Source: Curtobacterium sp. MCLR17_007
Lineage (GTDB): Bacteria; Actinomycetota; Actinomycetes; Actinomycetales; Microbacteriaceae
Assembly: GCF_003234655.2 (NCBI RefSeq)
Contig: NZ_CP126272.1
Span: 18,766 to 82,765 of the forward strand
DNA: 64,000 nt
Direction of reading: 5' to 3'
Part shown: piece by piece, positions 8,593 through 16,656 of the stretch
How positions within the stretch are numbered: position 1 is the stretch's first letter
How the letters are laid out: every line of letters starts with the position of its first letter
The notes under the pieces: generated by a model
Told to the model about the DNA's origin: nothing
The model's database searches: none
Seen by the model: only the letters and a program-made list of their open reading frames with translations
Translations under genes and position numbers: made by a program

Positions 8593-9359
8593 CGGATCAC
8601 CTGATCGACGATTGCGCTATAGGCATCCAGCACCGGGGCACCCTTCCTGTAGTTGCCGTACCACTCCCCCGTCAGTCGCACTTCCTGCACGATCGCTCGG
8701 TCAGGAACGAGAGGTGTGATCAGCATGCCGGTCTCGCGGAGCTCATCGATGCTGGCGACAGCAGGACGCGACATGATCGTCTCGCGTACGACCCCAACGA
8801 CGATGCCTGCTTCCTCGAGCGCCACAGGCGCACCGATGCGCTCCCTGCTGTGTCGGAACTGCTGCACGGTCTTGCGCGCGCCGTTCACGCCGTCGACGCC
8901 GTCGTTCGTTGCAGTCGCAGCGTAGACAACGGTGTCCGCTGCGTTCAGTGCCGCCAAGGTGAGTGGTCCCCCCTGACGATTGGGGCAGTCGATCACCACG
9001 AGGTCCGCTTGCACACCCTCGAGCGACGTGCGGAGCCGGAGCTCCGCGTGATCCGCGCGGTCGGCCTCGCGGTTCGACACGTTTCGAGACGAGGGCAACA
9101 CTCGGAGATTGCTCGACCAAGCCGCAGGGACGGCGAGGTCTTCTGCCCACCCCTCGGGCTCCTCATTGCCAAGGATCGCCCCCACGTGCAAGCCGTCACC
9201 CGTCGGCTCTACCCCTAGCCACTTCGTCGACGCCGCTCGAGGGTCCAGATCGATCAACAGGGTGCGCTTGCCTCGCTCGGCAGCGACCATAGCGATGGAT
9301 ACGGCGGTCGTCGTCTTCGACACCCCGCCCGACTCGCTGTACACCATGACTGTTTGCAT
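8589..9359 (-). CDS. parA: ParA-family partition ATPase
   Basis: This MinD/ParA-type ATPase drives plasmid segregation. From the ATG at 9359 the protein is 256 aa and begins MQTVMVYSESGGVSKTTT, a deviant Walker A with Lys15. LLIDLDPRAAST supplies the second conserved region and LVVIDCPN the Walker B type aspartate. The frame is open back to 9407, but the longer start adds residues ahead of the normal ParA N-terminus and covers the repeat cluster, so the internal ATG is preferred. It is followed with a 4-bp overlap by the RHH partner. The replication protein gene lies 82 bp upstream on the same strand. This partition and replication pairing is the main evidence for a plasmid. Confidence 0.92.
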   Translation of the reverse strand: MQTVMVYSESGGVSKTTTAVSIAMVAAERGKRTLLIDLDPRAASTKWLGVEPTGDGLHVGAILGNEEPEGWAEDLAVPAAWSSNLRVLPSSRNVSNREADRADHAELRLRTSLEGVQADLVVIDCPNRQGGPLTLAALNAADTVVYAATATNDGVDGVNGARKTVQQFRHSRERIGAPVALEEAGIVVGVVRETIMSRPAVASIDELRETGMLITPLVPDRAIVQEVRLTGEWYGNYRKGAPVLDAYSAIVDQVIR

Positions 9360-9437
9360 GTCATCAAGCATGACGGCATGCATGCTGGCTGTCAAGCATT
9401 CTTGCATGAAAGAAAGAAGGAAAGCATGAATGCTTGC
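9356..9437. repeat. GCATG repeat cluster, probable parA operator or centromere
   Basis: GCATG occurs at 9356, 9368, 9376, 9380, 9404 and 9424, including the palindrome GCATGCATGC at 9376-9385. Related AAGCAT/ATGCTT halves lie between them. The cluster covers the parA start and its upstream region, next to an RHH partner gene. A partition site with autoregulation is the natural reading, but no binding data exist. Confidence 0.6.
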
Positions 9438-9440
9438 ACG

Positions 9441-11339
9441 TCACGCTGCTAGCTCAAGATCCCGAAGCTCCTGCAGCAGACCACGTCGAACGAATCGCAT
9501 TGCCTCTTGGTGGTCGCCTCGGCCGTCGCTTGAGCATGGATAGGTCGGGTACGCCTCGGGACCGCCACGCTCGTCCTCAGAACGAAACAGAACCGCCTGC
9601 GTCGGTGGAACTCGGTCACGGCCGCGGCGCCCGGCCTTGCGAACCAGGTGGTCTTGCCACCAGGCCCATAAATCGCGCTCGTCGACGTACTGCTGTGCGC
9701 GTCGTTCGAGGATGCCTGCGACGCCGAGCCGCCGAGCCACATGCGAGCGGAAGTCCTGCAGCCGCCGACGCCAGCCTGCAGGGGACGCGATCGCGAGTGT
9801 GTGCCTGCGGAGCCGCGCCAGGGCCGCACGTGCACGGCCGTGGGGGAGTCCCGCGCGGCCAGCGACACTCTCGACGGAGTTCTCGGCGCTCGTCAGGCTC
9901 TCGTACATCCCACGAGCTGTAGGGCCCAGTCCTGCGCGCGTGAAAACGTCATGCCGGCCTGCGGTAATCCGGTCCTCCAGTGCCTCTATCAGGGCGGCCC
10001 TGACGTCGAAGAGCTCGGCCGGGGGGCGGGCGGTCACATCGTGAAGTGGCCCGAGGTGTTCAACGGGTGTGGAAAACCGCTCGGTAAGCCGCCAGACGGC
10101 CGCGTTGGGGCCGTCTGCCTGACGTCGCCGGGTGATCCAGCCGGCCTCATGGAGGCGGCGGAGGGAGCGGTCGACGGTGCTCGACGGGATGCCGGTGGCG
10201 ATCGCCACCGACCGGAGGGCTGCTGCGACGTCGCGAGAGCCGGTGCGCAAGGACAGCCAGGCGAGGTAGGTCAGGACGGTGCTGTCGTGGAGGTCTGCCT
10301 CGGAGCGGGTCCAGCGGCCAGGGGAGGCGGTGAACGCCTGCAGCATGGCGTCGACGACGTCGACGATGCCGGTCAGCTCGGTGAGGTCGCGCTGGGCGCG
10401 TTCCTCGGGCGCGTACCGGTACAGCACGGCCCGCTCCTGCGCCTTCGCCCACTGCCGCTCGAGGCGCGCGGCAGCCTCGGCCGCGGTGCGGCGTTCGCGG
10501 CCGCCGGTGGGGCGGTTGCGGGTGCGGTAGTGCTCCATGCCGGGGGCGGTCCTCGCGGCGTGCTCGACGTCGGCGAGGGTCCACCCGGACACCGCGGCGG
10601 CGAGCAGGCAGAGGTAGCCGGTGCGGGACGGGTCGCGGCCGCCAGCGACGGTGGCCATGTGCGCCTCACCCCACGCCGGGAGGGTCCGGTGCGCACGGTG
10701 GCGGGCGTCGACGGGGCCGGTGGGGGAGGAGTCCGCAGGGTCGACGGTCGGACGGAGCTCACGGAACGCAGCAGTGACGCGGAGCAGGTCGCCGGCGGTC
10801 ACGGTCGGGGTGCGGAGCACATCGACGTCGTCGGCGCCGGCCATGACGGTCGAGGCGCCACCGCGTGCGTGCGGGGCTCCTGGCGGCCGGACGGCGCCGG
10901 TGCGGTCGTTGCAGAGCATCCCGTGGTCGAGGGTCGGCAGGACGGTGCGTGCGGCGTCAGCGAGCTGCACCATCGTGGCCCTGTCGACGCCGGCGAGGGG
11001 GACCCACACGTGGAAGCCGCCGGTGGGGCTGGACCGGCACACCACGTGGGGGAGACCGGTGTCACGGAGGATCCGAACAAGCACGCCGAGGTCGTCGGAT
11101 GCCTGCTCGAACGCGTCATCGGTCTTCGCGTCGAGGTCGAACGCTGCAAACCAGAACCGGCCGTCCAGGCTCGTCAGGTCCATCGCCCACGGCGTCGCCG
11201 GCGGGTTCCCGTTCACCGGGTACTTCGATGGGTAGCTGTTCGACCGGATCACACCGTCGGCCTCAGCGATCATGCGGTTCACGTACCGGCGGGGCGCGAT
11301 CGCGCGCGTGAGCTCCCACGGGCTGTCCACAGTGGACAC
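9441..11339 (-). CDS. Replication protein with AEP-type primase domain
   Basis: This 632-aa protein has an N-terminal archaeo-eukaryotic primase-like domain: FDLDAK with Asp68 and Asp70, SSPTGGFHVWVPL with His110, and a following RPPGAPHARGG. Such proteins initiate or prime replication of actinobacterial plasmids and integrative elements. The remainder is helical. Residues about 375-425 (GIPSSTVDRSLRRLHEAGWI) form a winged helix-turn-helix likely to bind the origin. Translation starts at a GTG at 11339. It lies upstream of parA on the same strand. No helicase Walker motif is seen, so it would recruit another helicase. The origin is not identified; the cluster at 9356-9437 and the region 11340-11550 are candidates. 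Confidence 0.8.
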   Translation of the reverse strand: MSTVDSPWELTRAIAPRRYVNRMIAEADGVIRSNSYPSKYPVNGNPPATPWAMDLTSLDGRFWFAAFDLDAKTDDAFEQASDDLGVLVRILRDTGLPHVVCRSSPTGGFHVWVPLAGVDRATMVQLADAARTVLPTLDHGMLCNDRTGAVRPPGAPHARGGASTVMAGADDVDVLRTPTVTAGDLLRVTAAFRELRPTVDPADSSPTGPVDARHRAHRTLPAWGEAHMATVAGGRDPSRTGYLCLLAAAVSGWTLADVEHAARTAPGMEHYRTRNRPTGGRERRTAAEAAARLERQWAKAQERAVLYRYAPEERAQRDLTELTGIVDVVDAMLQAFTASPGRWTRSEADLHDSTVLTYLAWLSLRTGSRDVAAALRSVAIATGIPSSTVDRSLRRLHEAGWITRRRQADGPNAAVWRLTERFSTPVEHLGPLHDVTARPPAELFDVRAALIEALEDRITAGRHDVFTRAGLGPTARGMYESLTSAENSVESVAGRAGLPHGRARAALARLRRHTLAIASPAGWRRRLQDFRSHVARRLGVAGILERRAQQYVDERDLWAWWQDHLVRKAGRRGRDRVPPTQAVLFRSEDERGGPEAYPTYPCSSDGRGDHQEAMRFVRRGLLQELRDLELAA

Positions 11340-11520
11340 GCGGGCAGATTCGTACGTGCTGGACGCAGCAACGTGCGTTACGATGGCGACACCTCCCCTC
11401 CTCGGAGTGGTGGTACGACGAAGGCTCCCGGCTCCAACCGGGCTTCTTCTTCGGAACTCTCACGACCTGATGTGCTTGGCGGCTGATGCAGGTGGTGAAA
11501 CTGACTTAGGGCCTCGGCCC

Positions 11521-11544
11521 GGACCCCCGCTTCGGCGGGGGTTC
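11521..11544. terminator. GC-rich hairpin after the 79-aa gene
   Basis: ACCCCCGC (11523-11530), loop TTCG, GCGGGGGT (11535-11542), with extra G-T and G-C pairs outside. It sits directly after the stop codon of the minus-strand gene at 11551-11790. A weaker hairpin (CCCGG/CCGGG) lies at 11427-11442, flanked by AAG/CTT. The rest of 11340-11550 shows nothing I can name. Confidence 0.6.
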
Positions 11545-11550
11545 TGTCGT

Positions 11551-11790
11551 TTACGCGGCTGTGTGGGCGACCTCCGGGGTCTCGTCCAGGACAGGCAGAG
11601 CGCCGTACTCAGCGACGAGCTGGGCACGAAGCCGCTCGAGGTAGAGCGAGAAGCTCAGGTTGCCGGACGCCTTGGCGGCGGCCTGGAAGTCCTTGCCTGT
11701 GTCGGGGTGAAGGGCGATGTCGCGGATCCGCGCGGGCTCAACGCCGCGGGGAAGGCGATTGCGCTTCACACCTGCATTGGATCCGGTCAT
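11551..11790 (-). CDS. Small hypothetical protein (79 aa), upstream of the replication gene
   Basis: A 79-aa basic-to-neutral protein starting MTGSNAGVKRNRLPRGV. The middle (KDFQAAAKASGNLSFSLYLERLRAQL) has the strand-helix look of ribbon-helix-helix or CopG-like plasmid proteins, but I cannot confirm it. It precedes the replication protein on the same strand with a hairpin between them, so a copy-number or autoregulatory role is plausible. The open frame extends much further upstream inside the FAD gene, but that part looks like a shadow. The ATG at 11790 gives a protein-like sequence. Confidence 0.55.
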   Translation of the reverse strand: MTGSNAGVKRNRLPRGVEPARIRDIALHPDTGKDFQAAAKASGNLSFSLYLERLRAQLVAEYGALPVLDETPEVAHTAA

Positions 11791-11858
11791 AGGCACGAGT
11801 GTGGTGTTAACCCGCGGTCTATTCGGGGACGCTGGTGCGGCGTGTCGGATTCCGGTGC

Positions 11859-13001
11859 TCACTGGAGCCACCCTGCGACAATCTGCACCCACCGGCGACG
11901 GAACGCGCGGACGAGCGTGGTCTCGCCGCGGCAGAACCGGACGAAGTAGCTCCGGCCCATCGGGGTCTTGGAGATCAGGAAGTGGAAGGCGCCGGGGAAG
12001 CGGGTGAAGATGCGCAGCAGCTTCTCGCCGACGGTGATCTCGGGCACGAGCTCTGCCTGAACCTGGGCCTCGTACCGGTCGAGCGCTGCGGCGTCGCCGT
12101 TGGTGTGCGCGGCGGCCGCGATCCCTGCCCACTCGCCGGAGCGGAGCGCGAAGGAGATTCCTTCGCGCGTCCACGGCTCGAGGAGCCCGGCGGTTTCGCC
12201 GGCGAGGACGACGGTGCCTCGTCGGAGCGGGGAGTCGGACGCGCGCCACTGGGTCAGGTGGCCGCTGCTGCGGTCCTGCTCGGTGGGGTGCAGGTCGAGC
12301 CGCTTGATCCACGCGTCCAGGTAGGAGCGGGTCTGCTCGCCGTAGCCCTTGCGCTCGATGACGCCGACGGTGAGGGTCTTCTCCTTGGGAAACACCCATG
12401 CGTAGGTGCCGGGGCGAGGACCCCAGTCAAGGAGCACGCCGGTGGTGGCGTCTTCGGGGCGGCGGGGGACCTCGACCTCAAGGCCGAGGTCTGCGCGCTC
12501 GATGCGGACGCCGACGTGGCGACCGACGCGGCCGCCGGAGCCGTCGGCGCCGATCACGACGCGCGCCAGGAGATCGTCACCGTCGCTCAACGTGAGCCGT
12601 GTGTGGCCGTCCTCGTCCGTGAGGGAGCGCACGTTGGCTCCGTCGCGGAACTCGGCGCCGGCTTCCTTCGCGGCGTCGACGTTCGCCTGGTCGAACCGCT
12701 CGCGGTCGACCATCGCAACGAACGGTGCGCCAGTACGGACGCGGGTCACGCGGCCCATGCGGTGCGAGAAGCCGACCTCGGGTACGTCCGCCTCGATCGT
12801 GGCGAGGGCGTGCTCGTTCATGCGGTGTCGCGACTGGCCGATGATGCCGCCGCCGCAGGTCTTGTACCGCGGGAAGGTCGCCTTATCGAGCAGGAGCACG
12901 CGCGCACCACCGAGAGCGGCGTAGCGTGCAGCGGTGGCTCCAGCGGGGCCCGCTCCAACGACCACGACGTCCCATACCTGATTGGCGTCTGTGTCCTGCA
13001 T
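11859..13001 (-). CDS. Geranylgeranyl reductase family FAD oxidoreductase
   Basis: This 380-aa flavoprotein has the Rossmann motif WDVVVVGAGPAGATAARYAA (GAGPAG at 16-21), the family-typical CGGGI segment after PRYKT, a GADGSGGRVGR segment, and GTVVLAGETAGLLEPWTREGI for the second FAD motif. The family reduces prenyl double bonds in menaquinones, archaeal lipids and related isoprenoids; bacterial members include MenJ-type menaquinone reductases. The C-terminal about 60 residues (FTRFPGAFHFLISKTPMGRS) would be a membrane-associating region. It lies alone between replication genes and a regulatory module and is transcribed away from the module, so it appears to be cargo on the element. The exact substrate cannot be read from sequence. 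Confidence 0.85.
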   Translation of the reverse strand: MQDTDANQVWDVVVVGAGPAGATAARYAALGGARVLLLDKATFPRYKTCGGGIIGQSRHRMNEHALATIEADVPEVGFSHRMGRVTRVRTGAPFVAMVDRERFDQANVDAAKEAGAEFRDGANVRSLTDEDGHTRLTLSDGDDLLARVVIGADGSGGRVGRHVGVRIERADLGLEVEVPRRPEDATTGVLLDWGPRPGTYAWVFPKEKTLTVGVIERKGYGEQTRSYLDAWIKRLDLHPTEQDRSSGHLTQWRASDSPLRRGTVVLAGETAGLLEPWTREGISFALRSGEWAGIAAAAHTNGDAAALDRYEAQVQAELVPEITVGEKLLRIFTRFPGAFHFLISKTPMGRSYFVRFCRGETTLVRAFRRRWVQIVAGWLQ

Positions 13002-13030
13002 GAGGCACGAGCCTACCCGGGATCGGACGA

Positions 13031-13049
13031 GCTACGCTGGATGCGTAGC
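13031..13049. promoter_or_regulatory. GCTACGC-N5-GCGTAGC dyad in divergent promoter region
   Basis: Perfect 7-bp arms GCTACGC (13031-13037) and GCGTAGC (13043-13049) with a 5-nt spacer lie between the FAD gene and the metalloprotease gene. A near-identical site occurs at 41090-41107, and related GCGTAGCAA boxes lie at 15118-15128 and on the minus strand at 43239-43247. An operator for the element's XRE-like regulator is a reasonable hypothesis. Confidence 0.5.
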
Positions 13050-13089
13050 AAGAATCCGAGCACGGCGAGTCGAAGAAAGGGCAGTGCCT

Positions 13090-13593
13090 GTGGCAGACGA
13101 AGTCAACCGTGGCACCGCGCTCAACCTGCTCAACGAGCGAGGCGTCCCCGATGCGTTGTCCATGTCAGACCTGCGGAAGCGCCTGCAGGACCTCACGGGC
13201 CGCGACCTCGAGTACTACGTCACCCCGAACCTCGAGGGCAAGGAGATCCACGGGGTGTGGGGATCCGACCTCCAGCAGAACGTCGACATGGTCTACCTGC
13301 CGCCGGGGCCGGCGGGCGTGCAGTACTTCATCCTGCAGCACGAGCACGGACACATGTTCGTCTCGCCGCACGGCGGGAAGAAGGACCTCGGCGCCGACCC
13401 AAGCGTCATCGACCTCCTCGGCTCGGCGATCCCGCTGGGACGCCGGCTGAGCTTCACCTTCCAGCACAGTGACTTCTCCGCCGACGAGGAGCGTCTCGCC
13501 GAGATGGTCGGCGCGGAGCTCGCCGTCCGTGTGCTGCGCTACGAGAAGCGCCGCGGCAAGGACTTCCAGTTCGGGCGGGTGTTCGAGGGATGA
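13090..13593 (+). CDS. HExxH metalloprotease-like protein (ImmA/IrrE type)
   Basis: From the GTG at 13090 (AGAAAGGG ribosome site 8 nt upstream) the protein is 167 aa. It contains YFILQHEHGHMFV, an HExxH zinc motif at His84-Glu85-His88, with an acidic cluster later (DEERLAEMV) that could give the third ligand. Small proteases of this kind, called ImmA in ICEBs1 and IrrE elsewhere, cleave or regulate a cognate XRE-family repressor. Here it is the first gene of a three-gene overlapping operon ending in an XRE-like regulator. An in-frame open stretch continues upstream to 12982 but lacks a ribosome site. The family name is a judgement from motif and context. Confidence 0.75.
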   Translation: MADEVNRGTALNLLNERGVPDALSMSDLRKRLQDLTGRDLEYYVTPNLEGKEIHGVWGSDLQQNVDMVYLPPGPAGVQYFILQHEHGHMFVSPHGGKKDLGADPSVIDLLGSAIPLGRRLSFTFQHSDFSADEERLAEMVGAELAVRVLRYEKRRGKDFQFGRVFEG

Positions 13594-14669
13594 ACAGCGA
13601 ACACGGCCTCATCACCGTCCTCGGCGTCATCACGGTCGCCGCGGTCTGGACCGCAGCGGCTGCCATGCTGTTCCCGAACGTCCGGGGGAAGAACTCGATG
13701 CTGCCGACCGGCGTCTTCTTCTGGGCGATCGGATGCAGCCTGCAAGCGCCGTGGGTGTACCGCATCGTCGACGCGCAGCTCGGCGGCGAGAACCTCACGA
13801 ACCTGCTGTACCGATCGGCCGTGGTCATCGCCCTCGGCTGCCTCGAGGTCATGGTCATCCGAGCGATGCGCGGCAACAAGGTCCGTCAGCTCGAGGCGGC
13901 GGTCTGGGCGTTCACAGCGCTCGTCATCGCTGCCCAGACTGCGCTGTTCTTCGCCGCCGACTGGTCGGTGTCCGACCCCTTCCTCGGGCAGTACGTGGGT
14001 GAGCCCCTCCGCGAGATCTTCTCGTCGATCCTGCCGTTCTGCGTCGGCCTCTACGGCGTGCAGGTGCTCGCCGTCGCCTTCAAGGGCCTCCCGGGCTACG
14101 GCGAGTGGACGACTCGTTGGGGCGTGGGCCTCATCGGCGTTGCCGCGATCGTCGACCTCGCCTGGACCACGTTCTGCCTGACCCTCTCAGCGCTGCGGGT
14201 GTTCTGGAACCCGCAGCTGTTCATGACCGGCACCGTCGACCCCATCTGGGAGGTCGCGGTCGTCACCGAAGCCGGCGTGACCGCTATCGGCGTCATCGTC
14301 GCCGCCGCCCGCCCGGCCCTCGTCCCGGCGTGGCGTCGGGTGCTGCTCGTGGTCTCGATTCCGATCAGCGAGCGTGCACTGCACGCGAACCCCCAGTACA
14401 GCGTCCACAAGCGCTCTGAGCGCATCGAAGCCGCGTTCAAGAGTCGCGGAGAGGTTGCGGAGCTGACACTCTGGCAACGTTGGGCTGAGCTCGAAGACAA
14501 CATCAGGCTGCGACAGTTCCGGCCCCGCTGGTACGAGCGGCACCTGATCCGTCTGATGATGAGCGCTGCCAGCGCTGGGATGGCCGGGAGCATCGTCTCT
14601 CCGCTGCTCAGCACGACACCGAACACCGCACACCAACCCGACCCGACCCGAATCGAGTCAGCAGCATGA
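13590..14669 (+). CDS. Polytopic membrane protein of the ImmA-XRE module
   Basis: This 359-aa protein has about seven hydrophobic segments (near residues 5-28, 38-56, 70-90, 102-125, 135-160, 175-205 and 225-260). A cytoplasmic-looking C-terminal 100 residues follows, rich in charged helix (RSERIEAAFKSRGEVAEL) and ending in a weak hydrophobic stretch. The layout resembles MAB_1171c/DUF6545-type putative transporters, which I recall sitting beside XRE regulators in actinobacteria. It overlaps the protease gene by 4 bp and the regulator by 4 bp. The likely job is to sense or pass a signal that controls the protease and regulator, but the signal is unknown. Confidence 0.7.
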   Translation: MNSEHGLITVLGVITVAAVWTAAAAMLFPNVRGKNSMLPTGVFFWAIGCSLQAPWVYRIVDAQLGGENLTNLLYRSAVVIALGCLEVMVIRAMRGNKVRQLEAAVWAFTALVIAAQTALFFAADWSVSDPFLGQYVGEPLREIFSSILPFCVGLYGVQVLAVAFKGLPGYGEWTTRWGVGLIGVAAIVDLAWTTFCLTLSALRVFWNPQLFMTGTVDPIWEVAVVTEAGVTAIGVIVAAARPALVPAWRRVLLVVSIPISERALHANPQYSVHKRSERIEAAFKSRGEVAELTLWQRWAELEDNIRLRQFRPRWYERHLIRLMMSAASAGMAGSIVSPLLSTTPNTAHQPDPTRIESAA

Positions 14670-15109
14670 GCTACGACAAACTCACCGACGAGCAGCAGGA
14701 GCAGCGCGCCGCCCTGGCGCGCAAGCTCGACCTGCTCTGCCGCACGATCATGGCCCCCGACGGCGCGCCGGTGACGTACCCCAAGATCCGGGACTACCTC
14801 GCCGAGCGCTACATCAAGCTCTCCCGCTCCCGGTGGGAGTACATGCGCGCCGGGAACAAGTACCTCGTCGACGACAAGCTGCTGCTGTCCGCGATCGCGC
14901 AGTACTTCGAGGTCGACCCGGCATACCTCATCGGTCCCGAGAGCGAGCTCACCGAGACGATCGACGCGGCCCTGCGCTTCACGCTCGCCGAGCGCACCAG
15001 CCCGGTGAAGCTGCATGCCGCACGGACCCTCGGACAGGACGTCTCGCCGGAACATCTGCGCCGTCTGACGGCACTGCTCGAGGAGATCGAGGCCGAGCGA
15101 AACAGGTAA
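14666..15109 (+). CDS. XRE-like helix-turn-helix regulator
   Basis: This 147-aa protein has a DNA-binding region at about residues 30-90. It includes TYPKIRDYLAERYIKLSRSRWEYMR, an unusual extended HTH with the recognition helix near SRSRWEYM, and LLLSAIAQYFEVDPAYLIG, the characteristic last helices of SinR/XRE folds. The C-terminus is an acidic helical tail. The stop is followed at once by a cluster of GCGTA/TACGC boxes and a 35-bp palindrome ahead of the conjugation operon, so it probably controls transfer genes and perhaps its own operon through the matching dyad at 13031-13049. Confidence 0.75.
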   Translation: MSYDKLTDEQQEQRAALARKLDLLCRTIMAPDGAPVTYPKIRDYLAERYIKLSRSRWEYMRAGNKYLVDDKLLLSAIAQYFEVDPAYLIGPESELTETIDAALRFTLAERTSPVKLHAARTLGQDVSPEHLRRLTALLEEIEAERNR

Positions 15110-15110
15110 A

Positions 15111-15171
15111 ACGCATTATGCGTAGCAATACGCATAGTGCCTAGTGCAACGCCAAGTGCGTAGTGTTACGC
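15111..15171. promoter_or_regulatory. Cluster of GCGTA/TACGC boxes
   Basis: ACGCATTATGCGT (15111-15123) is a palindrome around a central T, continuing into GCGTAGCAA; TACGC at 15129-15133, GCGTA at 15158-15162 and TACGC at 15167-15171 follow. Four half-sites of the same sequence in 61 bp, right behind the XRE-like gene and ahead of the transfer operon, look like an operator array. Confidence 0.55.
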
Positions 15172-15205
15172 TACCCCCGTACAGGGGCCCCCTGTACGGG
15201 GGTAG
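15171..15205. promoter_or_regulatory. 35-bp perfect inverted repeat ahead of the conjugation operon
   Basis: CTACCCCCGTACAGGGG (15171-15187) is followed by a single C and then by its exact reverse complement at 15189-15205. Seventeen-bp arms with a one-base centre suit a dimer or tetramer DNA-binding site better than an RNA hairpin, although TTGTCTTT follows and a terminator is possible. It lies 58 bp upstream of the first transfer gene. A further small inverted repeat, CAACTTA-T-TAAGTTG (15237-15251), abuts the ribosome site GGAGGAG. Confidence 0.7.
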
Positions 15206-15262
15206 TTGTCTTTCGTCCCCGCGGCTGGAGGGCTCACAACTTATTAAGTTGGAGGAGTCCTC

Positions 15263-16639
15263 ATGGGCCAGCACGACAACGCGGACCACTCAGCACCAAC
15301 CTCGACCGGGATGCTCTTCCGGTCACCGGAGGCCGATACTGCCGGCCCCACCGCAGCGCAGATCGGTCTGCGGGGGGCGCTCAACAAGTTCGGGCTGAAG
15401 CTGCAGCCGAGCGCTGTGGAACGGCAGGCGCGCGAGCAGGCCGCCGCCCTGAACGTGGCACGGGCGGTCATCCTGCACAGCGCGTTCACCCGCCCGGTCG
15501 GCGTCCTCATCGCCAACCCGAAAGGCACCTCGGGCAAGACGCCGGCCACGCTCGGCCTCGCCTCCGCGTTTGCGGCGGTGAAGGGCAACGGCATCTGCGC
15601 GCTCGAGGTCGCCGACGACGCCGGCACCCTCGCGCTGCGCGCCGAGGGGACGCCGCAGCTCGACCTCGGCGACCTGGTGCGGGACATCGACCAGATCCGC
15701 TCGTCGGGGCAGCTCGCCGGCTACGCCGTGCAGCAGTCCTCGTTCGTCGACGTGTTCGGGTCGAGGCCGGGGGAGTCCCGGCCGGCCCTGACCGCGAACG
15801 ACGTCGTGACGGTCTCGCGCGTCATCGACGAGTACTACCGGTTCCGGTTCATGGACTCGGGCAACGTGGTGACGACCGGGCCGTTCCTCGGCGCGATCGA
15901 CGTCGCCGACGTGCTCGTGGTGCCGGTGATGATGGCCCGCGACTCGGGGCTCAAGGCGATCGAGATGCTCGACGGGCTGATCGCTGCTGGCGGTCATGCC
16001 GCGGAGCTCGCCCGTAACGCAGTGATCCTGCGGATGACCGATGGTCGCCCGGAGAACACCGACGACCGCGACGACGTCGTGCGCTACCTCGAGGAACGCG
16101 GCGGCGCCCGGCAGTTCGACATCCCGTTCGACGCGCACATCGCCGAGCGTCGCGACATCACGTGGGCGAAGGTGTCCAAGGGGACTCAGGACGCGTTCAC
16201 GTTCGCGGCAGCCGAGATCGTCCGCGTCGTGCGCGGCGAGCAGCCCAGCACGACCCCGGCCCGTCAGGAGCCTGGCGAGACCGTCTCGGCCGCACCGCTG
16301 CCGTCGGATGACGAGGATCCCGACGCGGAACCCGTCGATGAGGCTCCCGCGCCGGTGTCGGCCTCCGCTGCGGTTCAGGCCCCGGTCGTGCCGGCGGTCG
16401 AGGCCGCGCCGCAGGAGGGGTGGGTGCGGTGCCCCGAGTGCGCGCACGAGACGCCGCTCGCGACGTTCTGCGCGTTCTGCCGCCACCGCCTCGACGCACC
16501 GGTCAACCTGCAGCGCTTCTACGGCCGCGCCCGTCGTGCATCCGGATACGACGAGCCCGCGGAGGACCTCCCGGAGCAGCTGCGTAGCCGCCCCTCGTCT
16601 TCCTCTGAGCACAGCGACACCGGCCGCGCGTCGGCCTAA
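15263..16639 (+). CDS. MinD/ParA-like ATPase, first gene of transfer operon
   Basis: A 458-aa protein. VLIANPKGTSGKTPATLGLA is a deviant P-loop (Lys92), where the signature lysine of ParA proteins is also present (Lys87). The domain spans about 70-330. The following 60 residues are Pro/Ala/Glu-rich linker, and the C-terminus holds a CPEC...CAFC zinc ribbon (Cys390, 393, 403, 406). ATPases of this type head many actinobacterial conjugation clusters and may position the secretion machinery. The ATG has GGAGGAG 7 nt upstream. It is followed by the pilin-like gene 17 bp downstream. Confidence 0.75.
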   Translation: MGQHDNADHSAPTSTGMLFRSPEADTAGPTAAQIGLRGALNKFGLKLQPSAVERQAREQAAALNVARAVILHSAFTRPVGVLIANPKGTSGKTPATLGLASAFAAVKGNGICALEVADDAGTLALRAEGTPQLDLGDLVRDIDQIRSSGQLAGYAVQQSSFVDVFGSRPGESRPALTANDVVTVSRVIDEYYRFRFMDSGNVVTTGPFLGAIDVADVLVVPVMMARDSGLKAIEMLDGLIAAGGHAAELARNAVILRMTDGRPENTDDRDDVVRYLEERGGARQFDIPFDAHIAERRDITWAKVSKGTQDAFTFAAAEIVRVVRGEQPSTTPARQEPGETVSAAPLPSDDEDPDAEPVDEAPAPVSASAAVQAPVVPAVEAAPQEGWVRCPECAHETPLATFCAFCRHRLDAPVNLQRFYGRARRASGYDEPAEDLPEQLRSRPSSSSEHSDTGRASA

Positions 16640-16656
16640 CCACGAAAGGTCCCACC

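Noticed and set aside
9741..11486. Plus-strand 581-aa frame opposite the replication gene
   Set aside because: Gly/Arg/Ala/Val-rich shadow of a real gene; the minus-strand frame has clear primase motifs.
11790..12399. Upstream extension of the 79-aa gene to a 282-aa protein
   Set aside because: The extension lies inside the well-supported FAD oxidoreductase in another frame and has Arg/Pro-rich shadow composition.
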